Shown: positions 26,955 through 36,249 of the stretch, one piece after another | How the letters are laid out: every line of letters begins with the position of its first letter | How positions within the stretch are numbered: the first letter of the stretch is position 1 | Assembly: GCF_001883705.2 (NCBI RefSeq) | Contig: NZ_MDEQ02000001.1 | Span: 558,001-622,000, forward strand | Source: Burkholderia catarinensis | Lineage (GTDB): Bacteria > Pseudomonadota > Gammaproteobacteria > Burkholderiales > Burkholderiaceae | Length of the DNA stretch: 64,000 bases | Direction: 5' to 3' | Notes under the pieces: generated by a model | The model's database searches: none | What the model saw: only the letters and a program-made list of their open reading frames with translations | Told to the model about the DNA's origin: nothing | Program-made: the position numbers and the translations under genes

Positions 26955-27863
26955 CTACGCGTAATAGATTTGTCCGATATCCGTGTCGCGCGCCTGACCG
27001 CTGCGCTCGGCCTCGATGCGTGCATCGGCGAAATCGCGCGTGCACAGATCCGGGCGGCCCAGCGCCTTCAGGATGCCGGACGTGCGCCACGCCGGCAGCC
27101 AGTCGGACCATGAAAGCCGCACGCCGAAGATCAGCGCCAGTAGGACACCCATCATGAGCGGCGCGCCCAGCAGCATGAACAGGTCGACCTCGAGGTTGGA
27201 AAACCCGCCGTCGCCGGTCCAGAGCACCAGCAGCATCATCGGGATCAACAGGCAGTTCACACCGATGAACGACCATTTCCAGGCCAGCCACAGCGTGTGC
27301 GCCAGGCCGGCCAACCCTGTATCGCCGCACGCGTAGTCCATGGCCAGATAGCGCCGATCGGGAGACGACAGCGCGAACAGGCGGCCTTGCCGATTGATGA
27401 CGGCCACGACTTCGTCGCCGGCCTCGAAGCATTGCCCGCCCAGAAAGCCACGGTACGTTTGACCGCCGATTTCGATCTCGACCGGGAGTTTGGCCACGAC
27501 GATCCTGCCGTTCTTGCCGACGGTCACCGACGCGTTTTGCGACACGTAGGTTTTGCTGTCGCGGATATTCGCGTACGACCACGTTGCCGGGTGCGCGATC
27601 TTGTCGGCTTCGGCATTCAGGCGGGCGAGGATGCTGTCCTCTTCGGCTTGCTGAAACACCAGCGCGTTGGCCGCGGCGCCGTTGCCGGTCAATGCCGCCA
27701 TGATCGGCACCACGTTGTGCGTGAACCAGTAGCCCAATGATTGCTTCCGGGCTTCCGGGTCCACCGGCGGGACCCGATGGCTGTCGGAGCTGTCCTGATC
27801 CGGGCGTTCGAGAAAGCGCAGTGCGGTCAGTTTGCCTTCGACAAGACGCAGGGATGACGACAT
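26955..27863 (-). CDS. Membrane protein resembling a 'putative type VI secretion effector' family
   Basis: A 302-residue protein with a soluble N-terminal two thirds and two C-terminal hydrophobic segments (GVNCLLIPMMLLVLW and LFMLLGAPLMMGVLLALIF). The segment VVPIMAALTGNGAAANALVF followed by a small beta domain (YRGFLGGQCFEAGDEVVAVI, then SSPDRRYLAMDYACG and HTLWLAWKW) is the pattern of proteins that databases label as putative T6SS effectors. No T6SS structural, PAAR, VgrG or immunity gene is nearby, so the label is weak. The ATG at 27863 lacks an evident Shine-Dalgarno; an upstream start cannot be excluded. Confidence 0.6.
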   Translation of the reverse strand: MSSSLRLVEGKLTALRFLERPDQDSSDSHRVPPVDPEARKQSLGYWFTHNVVPIMAALTGNGAAANALVFQQAEEDSILARLNAEADKIAHPATWSYANIRDSKTYVSQNASVTVGKNGRIVVAKLPVEIEIGGQTYRGFLGGQCFEAGDEVVAVINRQGRLFALSSPDRRYLAMDYACGDTGLAGLAHTLWLAWKWSFIGVNCLLIPMMLLVLWTGDGGFSNLEVDLFMLLGAPLMMGVLLALIFGVRLSWSDWLPAWRTSGILKALGRPDLCTRDFADARIEAERSGQARDTDIGQIYYA

Positions 27864-27993
27864 AGGGGAACGCGGCCGCAGTGGGTCATGGTTTGCGGAG
27901 TCTACCAGTCGTCTGCCGATGCGCGCGGCGCGCCGTTGCGTCGGTCCTGCATCGCGGCCGGCAGCGCTGCGAACGCTCACTGGAATCCGCCGC

Positions 27994-28713
27994 TCAACCC
28001 GGGCAGCCGAGCCGATCCGCGAGTTCGTTCAGATCCCTGACGTCGAAGTCCCACGCATCGTCGGCTTGCAGGTCGGTCGTCTGGCCGGGGCCGTGCTCGG
28101 TCGGCCGCAGCACGAACGCGGTCGACAGCCCCTGCCGGCGCGCGGCCGCGAGATCGCCGTTGTGCGCCGCGACCAGGCACAGCTCGGCCGGCGCGATGCC
28201 GAGAATCTCGACCGTGTCGCTATATACCTGCGGCGATGGCTTGTACGCTCGAACGACTTCGGCGCCGAGAATCGCATCCCACGGCAGCCCCGCGCGTTTC
28301 GCGACGTCGACCATCAGCCGGATGTTGCCGTTCGACAGCGGCGCGATGATGAAGCGCCGCTTCAGCCGGTGCAGCGCGGCGACGGCGTCGGGCCACGGGT
28401 CGAGGCGGTGCCATGCCAGGTTCAGCGCATCGACCTCCTCATCGGGCACGCCGTCGATCCCGAAGCGATCGAGGGTGCGGACCAGGTTCTCGCGGTGCAG
28501 CACGTCGAGCCGCACGTAGCGGCGGCGCCCGCTGCGGATTTCTTCCATCGACGGCGTATATTCGGCTCGCCAAGCATCGGCGAACTCGAACGGATCGACC
28601 GCGGGCGCGTGGCGGTCCAGAAACGCGGCGGCGTCGCGCGCAACACCGCTTCTCCAGTCGACGATCGTTCCGAAGACATCGAACACGAGCGCCTTGATTT
28701 CGGTCGGGGCCAT
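27994..28713 (-). CDS. Haloacid dehalogenase, type II (HAD superfamily)
   Basis: A 239-residue HAD hydrolase with the L-2-haloacid dehalogenase motifs: nucleophile Asp in ALVFDVFGTIVDWRSG, the Arg after it, Ser/Asn motif IAPLSNGNIRLM, Lys in RAYKPSPQVY and the acidic motif near LCLVAAHNGDL (LVAAHNGDLAAAR is characteristic of this type). The reaction is hydrolytic dehalogenation of 2-haloalkanoates to 2-hydroxyacids. The ATG at 28713 has AAGGA upstream. No dehalogenase operon partner is seen; it is monocistronic. Confidence 0.9.
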   Translation of the reverse strand: MAPTEIKALVFDVFGTIVDWRSGVARDAAAFLDRHAPAVDPFEFADAWRAEYTPSMEEIRSGRRRYVRLDVLHRENLVRTLDRFGIDGVPDEEVDALNLAWHRLDPWPDAVAALHRLKRRFIIAPLSNGNIRLMVDVAKRAGLPWDAILGAEVVRAYKPSPQVYSDTVEILGIAPAELCLVAAHNGDLAAARRQGLSTAFVLRPTEHGPGQTTDLQADDAWDFDVRDLNELADRLGCPG

Positions 28714-29556
28714 CTGGGATCCTTGACGGGGCGGGTGATCGGGGCATGCGCCGCGGTGCCGCCGACACGGACGGGCACGGCCTTTCGCCGACATTAGACC
28801 ATGTAAGCGGGTGGCATCGGGCGCCCGTTCCGGCCAACCGGAATCATCCGGGACGCTTCATCCGCGTGTCCGCCTCCGCGTTCAAATTCCGGTTGCCGAT
28901 ATTCGACGCCACGCGCCGCTTTCTCGCAGGGATTTTGATCGGACGAAATTGCCTATTCCACATATGAAAATTTCGCAACGTGCATTGTTGTCCGCGACCC
29001 CTTCAGCGATTTCCAAGAAAATGTAAAAGGACGCGGTTCGTCGATCGGTGCCCCAATCGAAATAGCGACATGACGCCGCACTTCTGATGGCACCAACCAC
29101 GCCCGGGTCGAACCCTTCGTCGCGCCCATTTCTCGCCCGTAACCTTCTTTGCATTTAGTAACAAGTCGGGTTGATTCGTTGCGGCCGCATGCGTAAATTT
29201 TGCACGTCGCCCGGCGGCATCCGGCAGTTGGGCGATGTTTCATTTCTGCATATCACGCATGCCGGATACCTGGATGGCCAGCCATCCGACCCTGCAAGTA
29301 CGCATGCCGTATGGGCTTGATCCAGCGGTCGAACTTGCAATCAGTATCGATTCGATCACATGCAGCCCGACAGGATCCGGCGCGCCGTAATGGGCCCCGC
29401 CGAGTTTTCCCGTCGCGCCGGACTGGAGCCGGCGTGACAGCGGAATGAATGGTCGAATTTTGATATTTGAATCGCACTCCTAATTCATTGAGGAGACTCA
29501 GCCGGATTTTCAACGGTATGAATCAACTTTGCGCAACGCGCGAAAGAGGACAGAAA
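28714..29556. other. Intergenic region, no supported gene
   Basis: These 843 bases are of lower GC than the surroundings and contain only short frames. One of them (ATG at 28965, MKISQRALLSATPSAISKKM then stop) looks like the N-terminus of an aminotransferase-type protein and could be a remnant, but 20 residues are too few to assign. The right end contains a GAGGAGACTC-like element and the promoter for the gene at 29557. Confidence 0.3.
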
Positions 29557-30159
29557 ATGGAATTCGTACGAATGGGTATCGTCTTTGTTCATCTAATCGC
29601 CTGCTGTGTCGCAATCGGTCTCGTGCTGACCAGTGACATTGCGATGGTCAGGCGGCTTTTGGATTCCGACGCGCCCGCCAATCTTGCCCAGGTTCACCTG
29701 CCCAGCCTGCAGCGCACCATCACGTTGGCGCTGACGATGCTTTGGATCACCGGCATCGCGATCATTGCGTTCGATATGCGGACCCAGGGTCTCGCGTATC
29801 TCCACAATCCCAAGCTGCAGGCCAAGATCGGCATCGTCGTGTTGCTTACCTTCAACGGTATCGCATTGCACTCCATGGTCCTCCCGGCATTGCAGAAAGT
29901 GGGATCCCTGCTGGAGCTTTCCTTTGAACGGCGCATGTTTGCCATTTTCGCGGGTGTGGTTTCCGCGGTCTCGTGGTTCTATGCGGCGATGCTGGGCGTC
30001 GGGCGCCCGCTGAGCTGGAAGTATTCGCTGTTCCAGATCCTGGCCGCTTACCCGGCACTGATTGCCGGCGGAATCGCCACCATGTTGTTCATCACGGCAC
30101 TGGCGAAATCCAGGAAGCCCCTTGAACAGCGGAATACCGAAAAGGTCGCGGCCTATTGA
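29557..30159 (+). CDS. Integral membrane protein of unknown function
   Basis: A 200-residue protein with about six hydrophobic segments (IVFVHLIACCVAIGLVLTSD, ITLALTMLWITGIAIIAFDM, IGIVVLLTFNGIALHSMVL, MFAIFAGVVSAVSWFYAAML, ILAAYPALIAGGIATMLFIT). The His residues in helices 1 and 4 recall small b-type-cytochrome or DUF2214/CopD-like membrane proteins, but I cannot assign a family. GAGGA sits 6 bases before the ATG at 29557. A strong hairpin follows the stop. Confidence 0.75.
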   Translation: MEFVRMGIVFVHLIACCVAIGLVLTSDIAMVRRLLDSDAPANLAQVHLPSLQRTITLALTMLWITGIAIIAFDMRTQGLAYLHNPKLQAKIGIVVLLTFNGIALHSMVLPALQKVGSLLELSFERRMFAIFAGVVSAVSWFYAAMLGVGRPLSWKYSLFQILAAYPALIAGGIATMLFITALAKSRKPLEQRNTEKVAAY

Positions 30160-30742
30160 TCGCCGGCACCCGACGGATGCGTACTGCCCGCGGCAGTGCG
30201 CATCCCGTTGTCGGTCGCGCAAGCCGCGCTTCGGCTGGCGCGGGATCGCGAATCCTGAGGCCCGGGCGAGTGTCAAAGCGTCCTGACCAGCCGGTAGAAC
30301 ACCGATGCGAGCGCGTTTGCCCGGCGCCGGGTTGCGGGCGGAGGCCCGGATCGTGCTACGCCGGTCATCGCACACGTTGATTTCCGGTGCACAGAAGGAT
30401 CCACGGCCTGCCTCGGCAAATCAGCGCCGGCCTCGCTCGCAATCAGTCATTCAACGATCCGTTCATCGCGAACGGCCACTCGCCGTTCTTGTTTCGATTA
30501 ACCGAAACAATCTATCAAATTGTTTTCAAATTGCGCGCAGGCGGGCCGGCCGAGCGCGCCGCGGCCCGCCGCACGGCCCGCGCACCTTTCGGCAAGCTGA
30601 CCGATGGCCGCATGTCGCGACCGCGCGTAACCCCTGATGCGAACGAATACGCCGGACGTCACGGATTAGTGTTAAATGTATCTCCGCGCGCCCTGGCTCG
30701 GCGCGCGAATGGGGCGCTTCGGGGTATCGGCGTCAACCCGGG
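30160..30742. other. Intergenic region with hairpins, no supported gene
   Basis: These 583 bases carry the terminator hairpin at 30175-30205, a short inverted repeat at 30491-30508 (GTTTCG, 6-base spacer, CGAAAC) and a nearby directly repeated CAAATTG (about 30516-30534) in an AT-rich pocket, which may be a regulatory site for the c-di-GMP gene that follows. Frames across it do not look coding. Confidence 0.35.
30175..30205. terminator. Terminator-like hairpin
   Basis: A 14-bp stem (30175-30188 with 30192-30205, one G-T wobble, 3-base loop) begins 15 bases after the stop of the membrane-protein gene. It lacks a T-run but is very stable. Confidence 0.5.
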
Positions 30743-33064
30743 GTGAAAACGGCACGAAGGATCGATAACGAACCGGGCGCATCAGACCCGGTCGGACAGA
30801 CGGCAGGATTCATCTTGAATACCGAACCGCAACGTTCTCGTTACAGCCTCGGCCTCGCCGCGGAAGTACTCGCGTCCGAGCAAAGCGTGCTGAGGCTGAT
30901 CACGCGCAACACACCGCTGCCGGAACTGTTGATCGAAGTCTGCCGGCGCGCCGAGACTTTGCTCGGCGGCGGCGCATCGTGCACGATCCTGCTGCTCGAT
31001 GCGGACGGCATGCACGTGCATGTCGGCGCGGCGCCATCGCTGCCCGCGCAGTACAGCGCCGCGATCGAAGGTGCGTCGATCGGGCCCGCGGCGGGCTCAT
31101 GCGGCACGGCGATGTACGAGCGCCGGATGGTCGCCGTCGAGGACATCGAAACCGATCCGCTGTGGGCCGACTACCGGTCGATCGCGCTGCCGCTGGGCCT
31201 GCGCGCCTGCTGGTCGGTGCCGTTCCAGGACGAGTCCGGCATCGTGCTCGGCGCGTTCGCCGTCTATCATCGCAAGCCGCGCCGGCCGAGCGACGAGGAA
31301 ACCGCGCTACTGCGCGACATCAGCAACAGCGTCGGCCTCGCGGTGCACCAGGATCGCATCGCGAAGCAGCTCGTGCGCAGCGAGGAACATCACCGCCTGG
31401 TCGTCAACAGCCTGAACGAAGGGATTCTCGTCGTGTCGCGCGACGGCGTCGTGGTTGCCAGCAACCCGAGCGCGAACCGGATGATGCGCGTGAAGGGTGA
31501 CCTCGTCGGCCGCCGGCTGTCGACGGTGATCTTGCGCAAGCTGCACGAGGACGGCACGCCGATCGCGCCCGACGCATGGCCGAGCCGGCTCGCGCTCGAG
31601 ACGGCCACGCCGATGCTCGGCTACACGGTCGGCTTCGGCCTCGCGGACGGCGACATCATCTGGGTGCGCGGCAACGCGGTGCCGATCGTGAAGCCGGGCG
31701 AGACGCAGGCCGACTCGGTGCTCGTTTCGTTCAACGACATCGGCCCGGTGCGCGAAGCGCAGCAGCAGTTGCGCTACCTGGCGACGCGCGATGCGCTGAC
31801 GGGCCTCTACAACCGCCGCTGGCTCGGCGAGCGCATGCGCGAGCTGTTCAGCGGGCACGATGCGTCGGCCGGCCCCGCGCGCGTCGCGATCCTGTTCATC
31901 GATCTCGTCGGCTTCAAGAAGGTCAACGACACGGCCGGCCACGATGCGGGCGACGCGCTGCTGCGCAGCGTCGCGACGCGGCTCGCGGCCTGCGCGGGTA
32001 GCCGGTACGCGCTCACGCGCGTCGGCGGCGACGAGTTCGTGATCCTCGTCGAAGATTGCGACGATCCCGATCGTCTCGCGGTGCTCGCGCGCGAGGTGAT
32101 CGACGCGATCGCGAAGCCGTTCGCGATCGCGAACAACGAGTACTGGCTTGGCGTATCGATCGGGATCAGCGTCGCGCCGCGCGACGGCGACGATGCCGTC
32201 ACGCTGATGCGCAACGCCGATTCGGCGATGTACGACGCAAAGCAGCGCGGCCGCAATCACTTCACGTTCTTCACCGCGCAGCTCAACCTGCGGCTGCAGC
32301 GCCGCTTCGCGATCGAGCAGTCGCTGCGGCGCGCGCTCGCGTCGAACATGCTGCGGCTCGCGTACCAGCCCGTCGTCGATGCGCGCAGCGGCCGCACGGT
32401 CGGCGCCGAGGCGCTGCTACGCTGGACCAGCCCCGAGCTCGGGCCGATGTCGCCGGCGGAATTCATTCCGGTCGCGGAAGATACGGGGCTGATCGTCGCG
32501 ATCGGCCAGTGGGTGCTCGAAACGGCGTGCCGGCAGGCAGCCGAATGGCGCCGCACGATCGCGCCCGACCTGATGCTGGCCGTCAACCTGTCGCCGCGGC
32601 AGTTCCACGAAGGGCTCGTCGAATCGGTCGGTCGCTGTCTCGCGCAAACGCGGCTCGATCCGTCCGCGCTCGAACTCGAGATCACCGAAGGAGTGCTGAT
32701 GAACGACACGGACACCGTGCTGCCGATGCTCGAAGCGCTGACGGACATGAACGTGCGGATCTCGGTCGACGATTTCGGCACCGGCTATTCGTCGCTCGCG
32801 TACCTGAAGCGCTTTCCGCTGCACAACCTGAAGGTCGACCGCTCGTTCGTGTCGGGCGTGCCCGATCATCACGACTCGGTCGCGATCACGCAGGCCGTGG
32901 TCGCGATGGCGCATTCGCTCGGGATGAAGGTCACGGCCGAAGGCGTCGAGACGCAGGCGCAATCGCGGTTCCTGCAGCAGATCGGCTGCGACATGCAGCA
33001 GGGCTACCTGTTCAGCCGCCCGCTGGACCCGAACGACTACGCACGCCGGTTCGGCGCAGTGTGA
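30743..33064 (+). CDS. GAF-PAS-GGDEF-EAL c-di-GMP signalling protein
   Basis: A 773-residue cytosolic protein. Order: GAF domain (about 45-195; SLPAQYSAAIEGASIGPAAG, SCGTAMY), PAS domain (about 210-335; LVVNSLNEGILVVSRDG), GGDEF domain (about 345-505) with intact catalytic VGGDEFVIL, and EAL domain (about 515-770) with GAEALLRW, EITEGVLM, DDFGTGYSS and EGVETQAQ all present. Both synthesis and hydrolysis of c-di-GMP are possible; the RxxD inhibitory site before GGDEF is absent. The start is a GTG at 30743; a TTG near 30814 with AGGA upstream is an alternative. It converges with the WspR-like gene. Confidence 0.92.
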   Translation: MKTARRIDNEPGASDPVGQTAGFILNTEPQRSRYSLGLAAEVLASEQSVLRLITRNTPLPELLIEVCRRAETLLGGGASCTILLLDADGMHVHVGAAPSLPAQYSAAIEGASIGPAAGSCGTAMYERRMVAVEDIETDPLWADYRSIALPLGLRACWSVPFQDESGIVLGAFAVYHRKPRRPSDEETALLRDISNSVGLAVHQDRIAKQLVRSEEHHRLVVNSLNEGILVVSRDGVVVASNPSANRMMRVKGDLVGRRLSTVILRKLHEDGTPIAPDAWPSRLALETATPMLGYTVGFGLADGDIIWVRGNAVPIVKPGETQADSVLVSFNDIGPVREAQQQLRYLATRDALTGLYNRRWLGERMRELFSGHDASAGPARVAILFIDLVGFKKVNDTAGHDAGDALLRSVATRLAACAGSRYALTRVGGDEFVILVEDCDDPDRLAVLAREVIDAIAKPFAIANNEYWLGVSIGISVAPRDGDDAVTLMRNADSAMYDAKQRGRNHFTFFTAQLNLRLQRRFAIEQSLRRALASNMLRLAYQPVVDARSGRTVGAEALLRWTSPELGPMSPAEFIPVAEDTGLIVAIGQWVLETACRQAAEWRRTIAPDLMLAVNLSPRQFHEGLVESVGRCLAQTRLDPSALELEITEGVLMNDTDTVLPMLEALTDMNVRISVDDFGTGYSSLAYLKRFPLHNLKVDRSFVSGVPDHHDSVAITQAVVAMAHSLGMKVTAEGVETQAQSRFLQQIGCDMQQGYLFSRPLDPNDYARRFGAV

Positions 33065-33077
33065 ACGCGGCGTGCGC

Positions 33078-34142
33078 CTAGTCGTCGTGCGGCGCGCCGA
33101 AACCGCCGGTGCCCGGCGGTGGCGCCGCATCGATCTCGACGCGGTTCTTGCCTTCGTGCTTCGCGCGGTACAGCGCGCGGTCGGCCGCCTCGATCAGCAG
33201 GGTGGTCGGCAGGCCGGGCGCCGGCACGATGCTCGCGCCGCCGATGCTGATCGTCACGGTGTTGCCCGTCGACGAATGCGCGTGCCGCAGCCGCAGCGCC
33301 TCGATGGCAAGACGGATCTTCTCGCCGAGCAGCCGCGCGGCGCCCGGCGACGTGGCCGGCATCACGACCGCGAATTCCTCGCCGCCGAAGCGCGCGGCGA
33401 GATCGCCGGACTGCCCGAGGCAGCGCTCGATGGTCGACGCGATCTGCTTGAGCACGCTGTCGCCGGACACGTGTCCGTACGTGTCGTTGTACAGCTTGAA
33501 ATTGTCGACGTCGATCATCAGCAGCGACAGCTCGCTGCGCTCGCGCGTGCCGCGCCGCCACTCGGCGGCGAGATATTCGTCGAGATAGCGCCGGTTCGAC
33601 AGCCCGGTCAGGCCGTCCGAATGCGTGAGGCGCCGCAGCTCGAGATTGGCTTCGAGCAACTGCTGCTGCGATTGCCGCAGCGCGCGATAGGCCTCGTCGC
33701 GCTGCAGCAGGTTCATGTACGAGCGCGAGTGGTAGCGGATGCGCGCGACGAGCTCGATGCGGTCGGGCAGCTTCACGAGATAGTCGTTCGCGCCGGCCGC
33801 GAACGCGGCGCTCTTGATCACGGGCTCTTCCTGCGTCGACAGCACGATGATCGGCACGTCGCGCGTCGCCGGATTCTGTCGGTACGCCTTCACGAGGCTC
33901 AACCCGTCGGTGCCGGGCATCACGAGGTCCTGCAGGATCACGGTGGGCCGGGTTTCAATCGCGGTGGCCAGCGCATCGTCCGAGCGCGGGCAGTAGTGGA
34001 AGTCGATGCTTTCCTCGTCGACGAGCGCGCGCCGTACGGCTTCCGCGACGATCGTCTGGTCGTCGACCAGCAGCACCATCGCCGGCACGTCGGCGGACGA
34101 CATGGTCGGGCCGCCCGGCGGGCGAGTCAGGTCGCTAGTCAT
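33078..34142 (-). CDS. WspR-like response regulator diguanylate cyclase (REC-GGDEF)
   Basis: A 354-residue protein: receiver domain (about 18-135) with VLLVDDQTIV, phosphoacceptor Asp in VILQDLVMPGTDG and Lys in NDYLVKLPD; a coiled linker; and a C-terminal GGDEF domain with intact RFGGEEFAVV. The architecture and linker match WspR, which makes c-di-GMP after phosphorylation by the Wsp chemosensory complex. The inhibitory site, RxxD in WspR and PleD, reads QSGD here, so product inhibition may be weakened. The CheB/WspF-like gene is immediately upstream on the same strand; the start at 34142 is 55 bases inside the space after... that gene's stop at 34198. Confidence 0.9.
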   Translation of the reverse strand: MTSDLTRPPGGPTMSSADVPAMVLLVDDQTIVAEAVRRALVDEESIDFHYCPRSDDALATAIETRPTVILQDLVMPGTDGLSLVKAYRQNPATRDVPIIVLSTQEEPVIKSAAFAAGANDYLVKLPDRIELVARIRYHSRSYMNLLQRDEAYRALRQSQQQLLEANLELRRLTHSDGLTGLSNRRYLDEYLAAEWRRGTRERSELSLLMIDVDNFKLYNDTYGHVSGDSVLKQIASTIERCLGQSGDLAARFGGEEFAVVMPATSPGAARLLGEKIRLAIEALRLRHAHSSTGNTVTISIGGASIVPAPGLPTTLLIEAADRALYRAKHEGKNRVEIDAAPPPGTGGFGAPHDD

Positions 34143-34197
34143 GATCGATGCGGGTTGTCGCGAGGGCAGGCATGGGTGTCGCGCGTGTTCATCGGTC

Positions 34198-35202
34198 TCA
34201 GATCCGCGCGAGCGCCGCCAGCTCGCCCGCAATGCGCCCGAGCGGCAGGATCGTGCGCGCCGCGCCGAGCGTCGCGGCCGCCTTCGGCATGCCGTACACG
34301 GCGCTCGTCGCCTCGTCCTGCGCGATCGTATGGTAGCCCTTCATCCGCAGCGCCTTCAGGCCGATCGCGCCGTCGCGGCCCATCCCCGTGAGCAGCACAC
34401 CGATCACGCGGCCGGGCCAGTGCTCGGTCAGGCTGTTGAAGAACACGTCGACCGACGGCCGATACGGCGTGGCGGCCGGCTCGCGCGTGTATTCGAGCGT
34501 GCCGGCGCGCGTGATGCGCAGGTGGTCGTCGGTCGCGGCGAGCAGCGCGACGCCCGGCTGCGGGCGGTCGCCTTCACGCGCGACGCGTACGGCCAGCGGC
34601 GTCTGGCCGTCGAGCCATTGCGCCATGCCTTCGGCGAATGCGCGGTCGACGTGCTGCACGATCACGATCGGCGCGTTGAAATCGGCCGGCAGGCCACCGA
34701 GGACCGACGCGAGCGCGCCGGGGCCGCCGGCCGATGCGCCGATCGCGATCAGCGGGCCGCCGCCGGCGCGCGTGGCCGCGCCGGCGACGCGCGTGCCGCC
34801 CGGTGCGTCGAGCAGGCGGCCGATCTGGTCGATCTTCGCGAGCAGCAGCTTGGTCGTGTCGCCGGCCGCGCCTTCGCCGAGGCGGGGCGTATCGACCGCG
34901 TCGAGCGCGCCGGCGCCCATCGCCTCGAACACGCGCCACCCGTTCGCGCCGATGCAGCTCGTCACGATCAGGATCGCGCACGGTCGTTCGGATCGCATGA
35001 TCCGCCGCGTCGCTTCGATCCCGTCGAATTTCGGCATGACCAGGTCCATCAGCACGATGTCGGGCGGCTGCGCGGCGCACTGTTCGACGGCTTGCGCGCC
35101 GTCGGTCGCGACCCACAGCACTCGGTGCTCGGGCCGTCGCGCGATCGCGCGGCGCATCGCCTCGACGGCAAGCGGGAGGTCGTTGACGATGCCGATGTTC
35201 AC
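34198..35202 (-). CDS. Chemotaxis methylesterase/glutaminase, CheB/WspF type
   Basis: A 334-residue response-regulator methylesterase. The receiver domain (about 1-125) has IGIVNDLPLAVEAM, phosphoacceptor Asp in IVLMDLVMPKFDG; the C-terminal methylesterase (about 150-334) has the catalytic Ser in IGASAGGPGAL, His in VIVQHVD and Asp in TGMGRDGAIGLKA. It would demethylate a chemoreceptor and so reset its signal; the pairing with a REC-GGDEF gene is typical of the Wsp system. The GTG start at 35202 has GGAG ten bases upstream. No receptor, CheA, CheW or CheR gene is present on the upstream side. Confidence 0.9.
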   Translation of the reverse strand: MNIGIVNDLPLAVEAMRRAIARRPEHRVLWVATDGAQAVEQCAAQPPDIVLMDLVMPKFDGIEATRRIMRSERPCAILIVTSCIGANGWRVFEAMGAGALDAVDTPRLGEGAAGDTTKLLLAKIDQIGRLLDAPGGTRVAGAATRAGGGPLIAIGASAGGPGALASVLGGLPADFNAPIVIVQHVDRAFAEGMAQWLDGQTPLAVRVAREGDRPQPGVALLAATDDHLRITRAGTLEYTREPAATPYRPSVDVFFNSLTEHWPGRVIGVLLTGMGRDGAIGLKALRMKGYHTIAQDEATSAVYGMPKAAATLGAARTILPLGRIAGELAALARI

Positions 35203-35546
35203 AAGCGGAATTCTCCGGTCGGTTCGAAGTGTTGGAGGTGGGCCGGGTTCATGGAAGGGGCTGCCTGTTCGGCGCCGCAGGGCGGTATCGGCGTCCGGAC
35301 GGCACGGCATTCTTTTGGGTTGACGACGCCCCGCATGCTGTCATGCGACGCGTGCGGCGGCAATCGAAAAATTTGCGCATTGCGCCGATTCAGTGCGTTT
35401 CCTCTATGGCGATGCGGGATTTCCGGCCGGCCGGGGAACCGGGCCGGCGCATGCGTGCATGCCGCGGCCACGCGATCTCGCCACGGCAGGCCGCTGAAGC
35501 CGGCATGTTACCGTGCCGGCTTCGACAAAAAAACGAGGAGAACCGG
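35203..35546. other. Divergent promoter region
   Basis: These 344 bases separate the leftward CheB/WspF-like gene from the rightward hypothetical gene. No gene is supported. An AT-richer stretch near 35365-35385 (GAAAAATTTGCGC) is the most promoter-like part. Confidence 0.3.
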
Positions 35547-35975
35547 ATGGCCGCACCCGACACCACGCTCGTCAGCCGCGACCCGCACGCGCCGGTCGTG
35601 ATCGAGCGCGACGGCCGGTTGCTGTACCGGATCGACATCGAGAGCGGGCATGCATCGTTCTACCGCGAGTTTCCGGTCGAGCCCGACGCGGTGCGCGTGC
35701 TGCGCGACGACGCCGAGCGTTACTACTTCCTGTTCGCGGCGCTTCATCACCCGTACCAACTGCGCGCGACGAACCTGTCCGACGCCGAGCGCGAACGCTA
35801 CTTCAGCACGATCCTGTTTGCCGGCCGCGACGAGGTCGACGCGTTCCTGACGCAACTCGACCGCGCCAGCAACGGTGCGGTGGCGAACCTGCTGGGGATC
35901 TTCACGCAGGCCGACTACGGGCAACTGCGCGCGGGCCGGTGGTTCGGCACGGGCGCCGGCACGCCGGCCGCATAG
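35547..35975 (+). CDS. Conserved hypothetical protein
   Basis: A 142-residue soluble protein with GAGGAG 6 bases before the ATG. No signal or membrane segment. It begins with a beta-rich part (APVVIERDGRLLYRIDIESG), followed by charged helices (VRVLRDDAERYYFLFAALHH, DAERERYFSTILFAGRDEVD). I do not recognise the family. Confidence 0.6.
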   Translation: MAAPDTTLVSRDPHAPVVIERDGRLLYRIDIESGHASFYREFPVEPDAVRVLRDDAERYYFLFAALHHPYQLRATNLSDAERERYFSTILFAGRDEVDAFLTQLDRASNGAVANLLGIFTQADYGQLRAGRWFGTGAGTPAA

Positions 35976-36024
35976 CGGGCCGCGACCAGGTATCCGGCCG
36001 CGCACCGGACGCGCGGCCGCACCG

Positions 36025-36249
36025 TCAATGGCTGCGCGCGTACCCCTGGATCAGCGCGCGCATCATCCCTTCGACCGTCGCGTCGCGCAGGTCGCCTTCC
36101 TGCTCGACGTCCTCGACGAGCGCGGCATAGGCGGTGGCGAGCGTCACGCGGTCGACTTCGTGGCGCTGTTCCATCAGCGTCACCATGCCGTCCTTCGCCA
36201 GATGCGCGGAAAACGCGCGGCTGCCGATGGTTTCGAATACGTCGATCAT
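36025..36249 (-). CDS. Small hypothetical protein
   Basis: A 74-residue protein from the ATG at 36249 (GGGAG 7 bases upstream). Sequence MIDVFETIGSRAFSAHLAKD and HEVDRVTLATAYAALVEDVE suggests a helical, acidic cytosolic protein. It converges with the gene at 35547 with a 49-base gap. Family unknown. Confidence 0.5.
   Translation of the reverse strand: MIDVFETIGSRAFSAHLAKDGMVTLMEQRHEVDRVTLATAYAALVEDVEQEGDLRDATVEGMMRALIQGYARSH

Noticed and set aside
28965-29027. 20-codon frame resembling an aminotransferase N-terminus
   Set aside because: Too short to support a gene or family; mentioned only in the intergenic description.
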